Positions 1-11,145 of a DNA stretch of 64,000 nucleotides are shown here, piece after piece. Source of the DNA: Zhengitettix transpicula. Lineage: Eukaryota; Arthropoda; Insecta; Orthoptera; Tetrigidae. How positions within the stretch are numbered: the first letter of the stretch is position 1; each line of letters starts with the position of its first letter. The stretch lies in the NCBI GenBank assembly GCA_037074705.1, contig CM073593.1, positions 11,289,001 through 11,353,000 of the forward strand. Direction: 5' to 3'. The notes below the pieces were generated by a model. That model worked only from the letters and a program-made list of their open reading frames with translations, made no database searches and was not told where the DNA came from. The translations under genes were made by a program, and so were the position numbers.

Positions 1-1300
1 GAGACTATCAATAAAACGATTCAAGAACACCCTCCCCACCCATAACGGTTATAGTGGAGCCTTAGCCTTACCTCCACAGTGTTTGTTCCCGGATTGTAAG
101 TAAGATGTCTGAAATTACACCATGTGTTAATTACCAACTTAACAATAGAATAATGTATAATAAGATATATCAAGTATCAGTGAGACAAACGCGATTCGGG
201 AAAGTGACCCTTTGCAGAAGACGACTTTCTGGTAATAGAATTTCTGGAAAAATGACTCATCGTGGTATTGACCTCTTCGGAAAACGTCAATAGGGATAAT
301 GCGTCGTGTAAGTGACCTGCGGTCAAGTAACCTAATATCGCTTTTTTTCCGGGAAGCAAAATTTTTGTCTGCCCTATCAGCTAAAATTAGGTTTTTGAGC
401 GATTCCCATCAAGTCTTCCCATGGCTAATTGAAGTTTTATGTTATTTAATTCCTTGTTACGCCTCTATGTAACAAAAATATTGTTTCTTCGAAGTATATT
501 TGACCCTTTTCTTCAGTAAAATCTGCAAAATCAGAGTGACACACAGGCAGAAATTTAGACTACATATGGTTGGGATTCTGTAATACACGGAACAAATGTA
601 ATATTCTAAAACATCTCGATTGCAATCGATGCACAGACGGATCAATATTTTTCAAAACATCTAGAGAGTATTTATGTATATCTCATTTGAACATTTGTAA
701 GTAATGACTTGTCCCATTTCCTGAGCAGAGGACTAATGGAACTAATAAAATCTGATCTAATCTATAGTTAAATTTTAAATGTTAAATAACGATAAGGTCT
801 CTGAAAAATCAACAATTTTTTGCACCGAAATAAATATTGGGTTAAAATAGAAATACCACATTAAATTACTTGATGATAAATTAAACTCTGCCTGTTACTC
901 ACTACAAACGATTTCGAAGCAAGCAGAGACAATCACTGTCAGGATGACTTATTTTCACTCAACATTTGTTATTGCAATATGGCGTAATTATCCTCCTAAC
1001 TTGTACATTTCAAGATAGAAAAACGGGCTGTTAGAATACACTATCTGGGATATCTGGACGAGAAACGTGTGAGCCCCTCTTGAAAAAACTTATTAACTTT
1101 ACCTAGTGCATATATTTTAGATAATTTAAATTTTTTTAACTTTATGAAGACCTGCTTTTGACTAACGCAGAGAGCCACGAATATTAAACCAGAAACCGCC
1201 AGTCTTGAAATAACAAACGTCGGCCATAACCCAGCATTCCATATTTCTGGATGAAGTTATTTAACAGTCTACCGAACATATAGGAACAGCAAATCATCTT
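1..1300. other. No feature recognised
   Basis: AT-rich non-coding sequence; only short chance open frames and no repeat family seen elsewhere in the window. Confidence 0.5.
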
Positions 1301-1305
1301 GGAAT

Positions 1306-1388
1306 ATTTATATTAATAAATGTAAAAATCTCTTAGTGTCTGTTAATTAACAGACACTAAGAGACTTTTACATTTATTAATATAAATA
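1306..1388. repeat. Near-perfect 83-bp palindrome
   Basis: Arms of about 41 bp meet at TTAATTAA near 1343-1350. The inner arm is ctcttagtgtctgtt and its complement, and the outer arm is atttatattaataaatgta and its complement. I see one mismatch (a/g in the tgtaaaa-tctc part). Both strands would fold into a long hairpin with essentially no loop. No open frame covers it. Confidence 0.9.
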
Positions 1389-1716
1389 ACGTCCGCAAAA
1401 AAAAATTGATTTGGATTACTATTCCTCACAAAAGTACAGGCATTATCATGATCAAAGTAATCGTAATACAATAGATATTTATAATTTATCAATTTTAAAA
1501 TTTTCCATTTCTCTCCTTTCTTTTATACATTGTCTAACGTGACCTCATCAGTACTCTGAAGAGAGAAAGGTTTTCTGTCACCAAAATTAACAGCGGCGAA
1601 ATTTGAGAAAAGAATGAATTTGTCAGTTGGGATCAAATTGAGTCAATAGTAAACCAAGTTATAATAGTAATCCCGCAGCCTCTAGATCGAAACTTGTTTA
1701 TAAATTTTCTACGAAA

Positions 1717-1988
1717 CAGCAAACTCCTCTCCAGTCATCGGAAGGGCGTGGGACAAGTACCCAATGCCCGACCTACCCGATGCATGTTTTTCTAAGGTTT
1801 TCCCTGCATTCCTTTAGGCGAATGCCGGGTAGGATCCTTAAAATATAGCCCGTGGGCCCTAGTTAACCCTTGGCTACCTTCCTCTACCCTTCCGCATCCT
1901 CCCTTTCAAACCCCTTCCTATGCTATTAAAGAGGAGTTGCCCAAAGTGGATTACCCTCATGTAGCCTGTTGCCCTAAAAAAAAAAAAA
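1717..1988 (+). mobile_element. A-tailed retroposon-like repeat (family A), 5'-truncated copy
   Basis: Starts at acagcaaactcctctcc, internal to the family consensus, and ends tagcctgttgccct followed by 13 A. Loss of the 5' part plus an A tail is the pattern of target-primed retrotransposition. Confidence 0.8.
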
Positions 1989-2124
1989 GAGCCCGGGGGC
2001 CCTCGTAACCCTTGGCTAACTTCGTCCACCCTTCCGCATCCTCCCTTTCAAATCCATTCCTATGCTATTAAAGGGGAGTTGATCAAAGTGGATTACCCTC
2101 ATGTAGCCTGTTGCCCTAAAAAAA
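1989..2124 (+). mobile_element. Family A, short 5'-truncated copy
   Basis: Starts agcccgggggccct directly after the A tail of the previous copy and repeats the last 130 bp of the family, again ending gttgccct plus A's. Confidence 0.8.
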
Positions 2125-2136
2125 ATCACTCGAGTT

Positions 2137-2660
2137 GGTGGTGCACAAAAAACTCCAGTGAAAGCTGTTCTCTCGCAGGTACAACCTTTCTGGAGAGACT
2201 GAGAGGGATGCCTTTTCCTCTCTTCATTTTTGAACTAAGGTTCCCACAAACCGAGGCACCTCGGCCGGTTTTTGAGAGGTGCATGTTCCGGGGTAGCAGA
2301 CCTTGGGTATACGGTAAGAGTTACTCTCTGTTACCATTGGAAAAGTCGGCCAGCTGCCTCCTAAACTGGTCAATGCACGGAGAATGGAATGCTGAGACCT
2401 CACAGCAAAGTCCTCTCCCGCCATCAGAAGGTTGTTAGACAAGTACCAAATAAATGCGTGATCTATCTGATGCAGGTTTTCTAGGGTTCGTTCTGCATCA
2501 CCTATAGGTGAATTCCGGGTAGGATCCTTAAACTACAACCCGGGGGCCCTAGGTAACCCTTGGCTACTTTCTTCTACCCTTCCGCATCCTCATCCTTTGC
2601 TATTAAAGTGGAGCTGCCACTGAGTGGATTACCCTCATGTAGACTGTTACTCCAAAAAAC
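2137..2660 (+). mobile_element. Family A, near full-length copy with 12-bp target-site duplication
   Basis: About 524 bp bounded by direct repeats of atcactcgagtt at 2125-2136 and 2661-2672. The 5' part has the ctctcgcagg module and the 3' end is gactgttactcc plus A's. This is the best-delimited copy and fixes the family's polarity (A tail = 3'). Confidence 0.85.
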
Positions 2661-3007
2661 ATCACTCGAGTTTAACATGTTGAGTGTCTGTGTAAGGAGA
2701 CAATTTAATTTAATCGTATTATATGATTAAAAATAATTACAGTACATAGTAATCATCAAAAAGAAATGTTACGAATTATGTCGTCGAGTTTGTACAAATA
2801 TAAAAAAAACTCTCGAGGATCACGTTGTTTCTGGCCGATCTGTGAAAGCAGCCAGCCAGCTCTTTGCGTGAAAGTCGGTTTTGAAAAATATTACAAACAA
2901 TAAAAATATACTTTTGCTTGTTGATTCTTAATAAACATTGTGTGATTATATTTTCTGTCCATTTATTAATAAATTTTCTGTACATGTAAGAAAACGGATT
3001 TTACATC

Positions 3008-3125
3008 TGCACAAATAGTTGCACAAATATGACAAACAAACAAATTACGCCATAAGTCGTAGTTGGCGTTCTTTGGCAATAACGCAAACTACGAGTTATC
3101 TCGTATTTGGCATCCAACATGTTAA
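3008..3125 (-). mobile_element. Relic of the piggyBac-type MITE found at 22926-23517
   Basis: In inverse orientation this stretch matches the left end of the 592-bp element: the ctgcacaaatatgacaa part, gtcgtagttggcg, and aactacgagttatctcgt. It ends ccaacatg then TTAA (3122-3125), a decayed form of the CAACGTG-TTAA terminus. The similarity may extend left to about 2950. Confidence 0.6.
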
Positions 3126-3859
3126 CTTTCTTTTCCATTGCTTAAAAATGGGAATGAATTACGTCCCTCATTTTTCCCTATTTATAACATGCATTAGTGT
3201 TTTACATGTCGCTGGAAATGTGTCTTTTCTTTATAATCGCTCATGCAAACTTTCGTCCATATCACTTATTTCTCGTGCGTGACACCAAGCAGCTGTGGTT
3301 ACAATCGGCCAGTACATCAATAGCATTTCATAAATTTGTCAATTTAGAGACTTGAAAATTGCTGTTTGGTTTTACGCTGCATTATGCTGAAATTCAAATT
3401 AAACTTTTTCGTCGTATATGTAAAACTTCGAGAATGAAGGGAGAATATTCGAATTGGTAAACTGTGTGAAGTTTTATTACCTGGTATTTCTTGTTGTGTT
3501 CAGGAAAGGGGACAATTTTTTTCTGACGGGGAGCGTACATAATGAATCAAGTTATTATTTACTACTGAAATGTTATGTTTCATTTTTGTATGTTAGTGTT
3601 GTCTTCCCTGATCTAAGGAAGGCTATCAGTCTCTCGCCATTGTACACTTCCTTTCTTTGTTCTATTTGAACTTCCCCTGGTGTTAAAGTGTCTCTATTTA
3701 CACTTAACGTGTTTGTTCACGTAGTCGCTATTCGCATAAGAGTGTGAAATGCCTAATTCCCGCCGGATGGGAATTATTTTCTTGCCAGGCACCGTCTGAG
3801 CTAACGTGCCCTAACCTCACAATCAGCTCTGTTGTTTGTTTGCCTTCAACTTGCAGTCT

Positions 3860-4065
3860 CGTCAGGTAGCCCTTGATGAAGTTGGCTGCGAACGAACTCA
3901 AAGATGTCAGCGGGGCCGGCCCACGGCCCTTGAATGCACAAGGGAAGGAGGTGAATAAGAAAGACGCTCGGCATCCTGTGCTTAAGCCGGCGGCGGCGGC
4001 GGCGGCGCGGCGACGAGGGGAGGAAAACGGCACGGCGCCAGGAAAGGGAAAATCTCTCGCCTCTC
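3860..4065. other. GC-rich stretch with a GGC run, unassigned
   Basis: A GC-rich island with (ggc) repeats near 3989-4010. Both strands are open here: plus 3873-4133 would encode a poly-Ala segment, minus 4033-3728 an Arg/Ala-rich one. Neither resembles a known protein. It could be a first exon or promoter region of an unseen gene. Confidence 0.3.
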
Positions 4066-4294
4066 TAATAACTGGATACAGGCCTAAATTAAATCCTCAC
4101 TATATACATAATTCATTACCATTCGTGCCATAACATACGTTCGGCAGAAGACTCCAGCATTTTAATAAAAAGTAAACGACACACCTTAATAGCCAATGAT
4201 TCATTAATGCTTCGTATATATTTTCACTTAATTAATTATCACGTTGATTTTTAGAATATAACTAATTTCATGATATTCCTCACAACAACGTGAC

Positions 4295-4770
4295 ACCGGA
4301 ACACGATGGGCGAGACTTCAGTTCGTTATCTGTAACTGGTTTTCAAAATATTATGAATTTGGATTAAACATTCGTAAAGATGTTTAAATTGAGTCGTATC
4401 TTTATGAAAATGTGAGCGTAGAACATGATGGACGCAGTTTAAATTCGGTAACGTTATCGGTTCTCGAGATATACCGAATTTTTTCAAAAATATTCGTCGA
4501 AGTAGTTAAAAAGAGTTGTATTCATGTTTAAAAGTGGGCGTTGAATGAAATAGTCAACGTTTAAATTATATCCTAATCGGTTTTCGATATATTGCGAATT
4601 TTTGCATACAATATAAGTAATGGTGGTTAAAAAAAATATTATCCGTATGGAATCGATGACATGGAACACGATTGGCGAAGTTTTAGTTCGTTATCGGCAT
4701 CGGATTTCAGAATATTAAGAATTTTCGCAAATACCATTCTTAAAAGTGTGTAAAATGAACGTCAATTTTT
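4295..4770 (+). repeat. Diverged tandem repeat, about 121 bp x 4
   Basis: Units starting near 4301, 4423, 4543 and 4665 share an acacgat-ggcgaagttt start, ttcgttatcggtatcgg, and a tttcgaaatattgcgaattttt end. Spacing is 120-122 bp. Divergence between units is high, as in an old satellite array. Confidence 0.7.
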
Positions 4771-5258
4771 TTTATGGCAACAGGCTACATGAGGGTAATC
4801 CACGTTGGGCAACTCCACTTTAATAGCATAGGAAGGGATTTGAAAGGGGGGATGCGGAAGTGTAGAGGAAGGTAGCAAAGGGTTAACTAGGGCCCCTGGG
4901 CTATGGTTTAAGGATCCTACCCGGCATTCGCCTAAAAGTAATGCAGGGAAAACCTCTAGAAAAACCTGCATCAGGTAGGTCGGGCATTGGGAACTTGTCC
5001 CACGCCCTTCCGATAGCGGGAGAGGAGTTTGCTGTGGGGACGAAGCATTCCCTTCTCCGTGCCTCGACCAGTTTAGGAGGCAGCTGGCCGACTATTCCAA
5101 TGGGAATAGCGGACAACTCTTACCGTATGCCCAAGGTCTGTGACCCCGGAACATACACCTCTCAGAACACGCCGGGGTGCCTCGGCTTGTGGGAACCTTA
5201 GTTCAAAAACGGAGAGGAAAAGGCATCCCCATAGGTAGCCCCTTCGTATCTCTCAAAA
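4765..5258 (-). mobile_element. Family A copy, about 490 bp, 3' end at left
   Basis: Reverse orientation: tail (ttttttttat) at the left, then ggcaacaggctacatgagg through to ggagaggaaaaggcatcc and gtagccccttcgtatctctc. A short shared cgtcaat in both flanks may be a decayed target-site duplication. The frame at 4941-5201 (containing MPKVCDPGTYTSQN) recurs in other copies. Confidence 0.85.
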
Positions 5259-5261
5259 TTA

Positions 5262-5930
5262 GCGTCAATGTCGAATAACTAATTAAGTCAAATTAAAAAA
5301 TTGTTAGAGCTACGAGAGAGCATTAAACTAAATTTGAAAAATCCTTGCGTATTAATGGTTATTCTGTTAGAACAGTGTAAAATTCTTGTGTTCCTGTTAT
5401 AAGAATAAAAAATTCAGTTAGCTAACTTTCACTATTTTGGATGGTTCTCTGAGCGATTAAAGTAAAGTATGAAATTATATTTTTCATAAATTTTATCAGA
5501 GACGTCGAAAAGGTTAAAAAATTATAAAAATTGGAATATTCAGTATTTAAAATGACTAGCACGACAAATATAATGATTTATGGCCAATTAAGTCAGGAAA
5601 AATTATTAAATGATTTGAATAATAAGAATTACATTCAATTTAAATTACGTTTACACAGAAATATTTAAGTAGACGTCATCTACACAAAGTTTTGGAACCT
5701 CTTCACGGGTTACAATATTTTTCGTAACTTACAGGAAGAAATAACTCTTTTGTAAACTTTTGGTGATTTTCAGGTATATAATAATATGAGTTTCGACTCC
5801 TCCCCAAATTTCAAATTAACAACAGAATTATGAAATTATGTATAATGTGTATAATTTAGATCGTCTTAATCAAGGTCCATGACAGAAAATTTGCGGTTTA
5901 TATAATATTAAATTATTATTGAGATTATTC
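5262..5930. other. No feature recognised
   Basis: AT-rich unique sequence without open frames of note. Confidence 0.5.
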
Positions 5931-5934
5931 GGGT

Positions 5935-6215
5935 ATTCCATTGTCTATGAGTAGAAAAAATTGAGAAAGAAAAAGAAAATAGAAAATAAATTAAAAGCCA
6001 AGAAACAAGAAAAAACAGAAAGAAAGAGGCAGGTCAAAGAGATGACGAGAATGATCGTCTAGAAGATAAGAAAGAAGATGCAGAGATACATTCCAACCGA
6101 AGAAAACAAAGGAAACAAGAAAAACGGAAAGAGAGAGGCAGTGTGAAAGAAACAAGTTAGGTTAAAGAGGTGACGTGATAAATCGTCAGGAAATACAGAG
6201 AAAATTCATCTCACC
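5935..6215 (+). repeat. GA-rich repeat related to 24640-24860
   Basis: Begins ttcgggtattccattgt and continues as a purine-rich tract to aacaagttaggttaaag, gtgacgtgataaatcgtc. The same order of landmarks occurs at 24.66-24.83 kb and, inverted, at 24.99-25.12 kb. No coding capacity. Confidence 0.65.
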
Positions 6216-6610
6216 TTTGTCAAGAAATTTCAAATCCAGAAAATATTAAATAAAACAAGACAAATTTGGATGATATTCTGTTTATATTTCATGTGATCGA
6301 TTGGTTTTTTTGGAGAAAATTTTATCCACTGGTTTACTGATAAATCACTTTGTTCTCTTTCTCAATGAAAAACACAATATTTACAGTACACTCCAAAACT
6401 TGTTTTCCTGAATGTACAAGCCAATTATTATAGTCTAAGTAATTATTTCTCATTTTTCTGAAAAATTTACCTTCTTGTTTATATGTAAAATTATAATTTC
6501 TGTAAGATATTCAAGTGTTTTCAGAAAACAATATTCACCACTACATTGTCAGATGATGTTGAAATTTTTTACTGTAGGTAATAATTCTTAATAAAACGTT
6601 TATAAAATCC

Positions 6611-6735
6611 CAAAAAAAAGTCAATGTCTAAAATCTTAGAATTTTGCCAATCAAATGTATGTTTAGAATTTATTATTTTAGAGACTGTCATAATTGCACT
6701 TTTAGAATAGTCTGTAAAAAGCCAGAAGTGTCATG
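6611..6735 (+). repeat. Repeat X, copy 1
   Basis: From cccaaaaaaaagtcaatg through taaaatcttagaatttt, gccaatcaaatgtatg and ttttagagactgtcataatt. It matches 26350-26483 in inverse orientation and, over 40 bp, 38290-38330. Confidence 0.75.
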
Positions 6736-7009
6736 TAAGCAACGCAGTGACCAAAAGGAACATCAATAACTTTGCACGTTCAGGAAGGCTGAAAGTTTAT
6801 TCACTTAGATCTTGATGGACCAGTACTTTCTTTAAATTTTAGGTGGTGGAGTTGTGGGTGGACAGAAGTCAAGGAACTTCGAAACCATTAATGGATCTCG
6901 GAACCACCAGAAAATTCATTACTTCTTCAGATACGGTAATTGAAAGAAAATTTATCTATATTTAAAATTGCTAATTAACTTGTGAACCAAGAGGTCAATT
7001 ACGGGATCC

Positions 7010-7810
7010 GGTCGTTTGTCCGATACCCACCCGATGCACGTTTTTCCGACAGCAATATCCCGACTGGCGTTTGCCCGACAGTACATTATTCCGATTGACG
7101 TTTGCTCGACAAATCATTATCCCGATTGACATTTTACCGACAGTACATTATTCCGATTGACGTTTGCCCGACACGCACTTGCCCGATGCACGTTTTCCCG
7201 ACAACAACATCCTGATTGACGTTTTCCCGACAGATCATTATCCCGACTGGCGTTTGCCCGATAGTACATTATTCCGATTGACGTTTGCTCGACAAATCAT
7301 TATCCCGATTGACATTTTACCGACAGTACATTATTCCGATTGACGTTTGCCCGACACGCACTTGCCCGATGCACGTTTTCCCGACAACAACATCCTGATT
7401 GACGTTTTCCCGACAGATCATTATCCCGACTGGCGTTTGCCCGACAGTACATTATTCCGATTGACGTTTGCTCGACAAGTCATTATCCCGACTGGCGTTT
7501 GCCCGACAGTACATTATTCCGATTGACGTTTGCTCGACAAATCATTATCCCGATTGACCTTTTACCGACAATACATTATTCCGATTGACGTTTGCCCGAC
7601 ACGCACTTGCCCGATGCACGTTTTCTCGACAACAACATCCTGATTGACGTTTTCCCGACAGATCATTATCCCGAATGACGTTTGCCCGACAGTACATTAC
7701 TCCGATTGACGTTTTCCCAACAGATCATTATTCCGATTGACGTTTGCCCGATGCACGTTTTCCCGACAAGAATATCCTGACTGACGTTGTCCCGGCAGCA
7801 CATTTTTCCG
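7010..7810 (+). repeat. 31-bp minisatellite in the left arm
   Basis: About 25 units of roughly 31 bp, typified by gacagtacattattccgatt and gacgtttgcccgacacgc. A higher-order period of about 183 bp (six units) is seen from 7141 to 7324, and a 245-bp spacing to the next equivalent point at 7569 implies two extra units there. Confidence 0.9.
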
Positions 7811-8375
7811 AAAGGTGCGTTTTTACGAAATAAAGCAAAATATTAATACTGTAAAACACTTAATGTTGCTTATAATATTATACCTGATTATTGTAAATTA
7901 AGTTAGTCATTAATGAGTGACAAAATTAAACAATACCAAACAATTGAGGTCCACGAACAAACCCTGACGACTTACGATAAACCTAGTACCTTACGGGTGA
8001 CATTTTCAAAATGTGCGATAATGGCCAATATTGACGACGAATAAATAGTTTACGGGGTGTGAGATTCATAATGTCACTCTCGATGTTTCCAGGGTCTAAT
8101 TTCATCCCCTAAGGGAATGAGGATAGCTCTATCGATGGGGTGAAAGAGGGTGATTAAAATTGCGATAACGATCAAGTTTGTTGTCGAATCCGGTGTGATG
8201 GCAGTCATGGGTTACTTATGACGTTCCATGAGTATTAGTTCAAGTTAACCCTGTAGGGTGGCGAGTGGTAGGGGGTGATAATAATAATTTGCTGTTACCC
8301 GAGATTGGTGTTACGGGTGGCGCTGAGTATAATTATGATATGCAAATTGCTGGTTAAGTTGAAGTTCAAGTAGTA

Positions 8376-8407
8376 TGAGTGGGAGTGGGAGTGGGAGTGG
8401 AAGAGAG
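8376..8407 (+). repeat. Short gagtgg tandem repeat
   Basis: Five to six copies of gagtgg/gggagt in the middle part of the foldback-like element. Confidence 0.8.
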
Positions 8408-8799
8408 TAAAACAAAGTTCTGCGTTCAATACGAAAATCGTGGAGGAAATGCTTCCACGTTTTGTACACGTTACAAAGGATTCTGCAACAAACAGTGTTT
8501 TGATGAACTACCCCAAGCAGCGAAAAGGGGTGGTTATGGAAGGTGTAGAATTTAAAAATATTCTATATTAGCTCCATGCATTAATAAATAACGTAATTTA
8601 TGATAATAATCAGGTATAATATAAGTAACATATTATGTGAACTATAGTTTTAATGTTATGTTTTATTTCGTAAAAAAAACACCTTTCGTGAAAATGACCC
8701 GTGGAAAATGAAACGTCAATCGGGATATTGTTGTCGGTAAAACGTGCTTCGGGAAAGTGTGTGTCGGGATTTTGTACTAGACCCTGAAATTACATCTCT

Positions 8800-10640
8800 T
8801 ACGAGAACATCTTGTTTTAATAAAGCTCGATCTGTATTATCGACTGATCGACCTTGAGAATCAGGGCCAAGTCTGTTGGTAGGACGAGGGAAAGTGCGTC
8901 TGTGCGATTGCGCGAGAGAGGAATAATTGATGCAGGTCAGACGGTCGGGTGTCACGAAATCGCTTCCCGTAGGGCAGACCAGCCAACTTCACGGACGACA
9001 ACCTGAAATATTGAGAATCTTCCTAGGAACAGGGGCTGTCTTCCATCTATTACTAAATTCGGCCGTCTGTATTTGCCTTCATGAGAAAAACATGTCTGTT
9101 TATTCAGCTGAAAGAAAGGAACCCCTTCAAATCTTCCGAAGGGCAAAAACATTACGTTTTCAATTTTGGTTGTTTACAGATTATTTTCTCAAGAAATTTA
9201 GGCATATAACAAGAAAGACATAATATATTTATTTCAAATAGAATGTTGGAAAAAACAGTGATTTTGTTGAAATAGCATTCAGTCAAAAGGGAATCTTAGA
9301 AAAATTCATTTTCTCGTAAAAATTAAAAATTAAATAATTAGATAATAGTCCCTAAGGAATAAATTTGTATAGTAATTTTGAATGAGTAAAAAATCCTGTT
9401 TTTGCTTTGTTACTTGAAGCTCTTTGTGGTTTAAAACAAGCAAAAACAATATGACAAGATTCTACATGATTGTGGAAGGGTTTGCAGATGCCTCTAAATT
9501 TGTATATTTGAATGGATTATTATATACCTTATTGTATATCAAAGAAACGTAAGAGTTGTAGTCAAATTAATATTTTATGAGGATCAAGATATCAAGGTTA
9601 ATACATCTCAGTCAATCAGCCTTAAAATTTGTTAAAATGAGGAATTAATTACTTTATTCCATTAAATGTGTTCTCAAAAAAATGTATAACCACTTATTAT
9701 CTCAAATTTACATTTAACAGTTAACTAAGTGACGTTGTAACGATCGCGTGAATTAATTTTTTAAATGGTTAAATTTGGGATTAAATTAGACATTTAAGTT
9801 ATACATTTTAATTTACCCGCTTCTCTATTATAATTCAAAACCACCTTATTCTCTGCTTCAACTTTCCGTCTGCGAATTCCCAAGTTTTTTGTTAAAGTGA
9901 AAGTCTTGTGCAGTTACATAGTAAGGCCTTTTCAGTTTTAGTAAAACATTGTGATCTCTAATAACTGTCAATATACCGGCATCCTCAACTACCCAATTTT
10001 CTATCCGGTAGATTCTCGTTTTTATTTGTCATTAACTGTTAGTGCGATTTCAGAAAAGAAATTCATTTTTTAAAAGATAAAACGCATATTTGAGCTGTTG
10101 CCATTGTCCGCAAAGTTACGAGTAAAATGTTATCGGAGCCAAACATGATCAGAGCCTTCCGGGGCTTCGCTAGTTCTCGGTAGCGGTTGTATTTTTTTAA
10201 TCAGCCATGGGCTATAATCTGTTGATCGTGTCAAATGTCATTGTTTTAAGTGAATCAATAGGTCATTGTCTCTATAAACAGGTACGACCGCCATTTAAAA
10301 AATATTTAATATTTTATTCGAGAGTATACGAAACATTATCGTTACGAATTTAAATCCAGTGCTTGGATTTGCATTGAAAAATTAATTGTTGACGGATTCA
10401 TTTTCTAACAAGATGACTGATGATGATCAAGACTACATAATGTATATAACGTCAATGTATCACGATTATGCTAAGAAGGATTTTGTAATTTATTTTTAAA
10501 ATATCCCTTGTACAACTAAGGATGATCTTATTTAAGGACAAAACACTAAGAAGTTGTATTTGTCTGATTCTTTATTAATTTTATTTATGACATTAAATTA
10601 AAGTTGGAATATAACAGACATTTTATAAATAAATTATGCA
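8800..10640. other. No feature recognised
   Basis: Mostly AT-rich unique sequence. A more GC-balanced piece at 8880-9060 has overlapping short open frames on both strands without recognisable motifs. Confidence 0.4.
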
Positions 10641-10679
10641 ACATTTCCGTACATTTTGTTTTACTTTTATCAGATTGTT

Positions 10680-11145
10680 TATGCTATCGAGGAGAAACCG
10701 TGCCTTCAGACAAAGGTGGCGGATTATGGGAGAACCCTGCCTCGGGGGTATTGACCGAACCAAAATCCCCGAAGGTCAACCCTTCCAACAGGTGAGAGTA
10801 AGTCCGACGCAGATTGGCTTAAATCAAACACGTGAAGAGATTTCCACCCTCTGGTGGGAAATGCAGAGAGTCTACTAGAAGTGGACAACACGACAGTACC
10901 CATCTATAACCCGGAGAACGAGTAAGTCTGGGAAGGGAGAAAGTATAAGATTAAAAATGGTTCGCATGTACAACTTGGAGAAGGAAAAAAGGCCCGACCG
11001 ACGGAAGAAGAATCTGTATAGAGACGATAAGAATTGTTACGCCGACCAGGAAGTGTAAAGGAATTCCTGTGGTGATTATCCGAGGGAAGCCGACTATAAG
11101 AGATGAACTGATGTGTTTTTAATAAATATTTCACGATTGAACACC
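10680..11145 (+). other. GC-balanced unassigned block, possible retroelement remnant
   Basis: The composition changes sharply from the flanks. An open frame at 10636-10878 includes MGEPCLGGIDRTKIPEGQPF and EISTLWWEMQRVY then stops. Past it there is an AATAAA (11121-11126) followed by a change back to AT-rich DNA, which would suit the end of an LTR. No protein family recognised. Confidence 0.25.

Larger units (their letters stand above)
6995..8795. mobile_element. Foldback-like element with long complex inverted arms
   Basis: The left arm (about 6995-7905) and right arm (about 8600-8795) are inverse complements in the same order: the cccgatgcacgttttccc, gacaacaatatcccgattga and gtgtcggga modules, then aaaggtgcgtttttacgaaa, then tataatattatacctgatta. 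The left arm is greatly lengthened by a 31-bp tandem array (7010-7810). The middle (7905-8600) has no long open frame. This layout, long inverted arms built partly from tandem subrepeats, is known from foldback transposons. Confidence 0.65.

Noticed and set aside
3728..4033. 101-codon minus-strand frame with poly-Ala
   Set aside because: Caused by a GGC run; the opposite strand is also open; no family similarity.
4941..5201. Recurring 60-90 codon frames in family A copies as small genes
   Set aside because: Both strands are open and the frames occur only in dispersed A-tailed repeats; kept as a finding but not called as CDS.
7010..7810. Regularly spaced repeats resembling a CRISPR array
   Set aside because: Units are contiguous variants of one 31-bp sequence with no unique spacers, inside a eukaryotic element with inverted arms and no cas genes.
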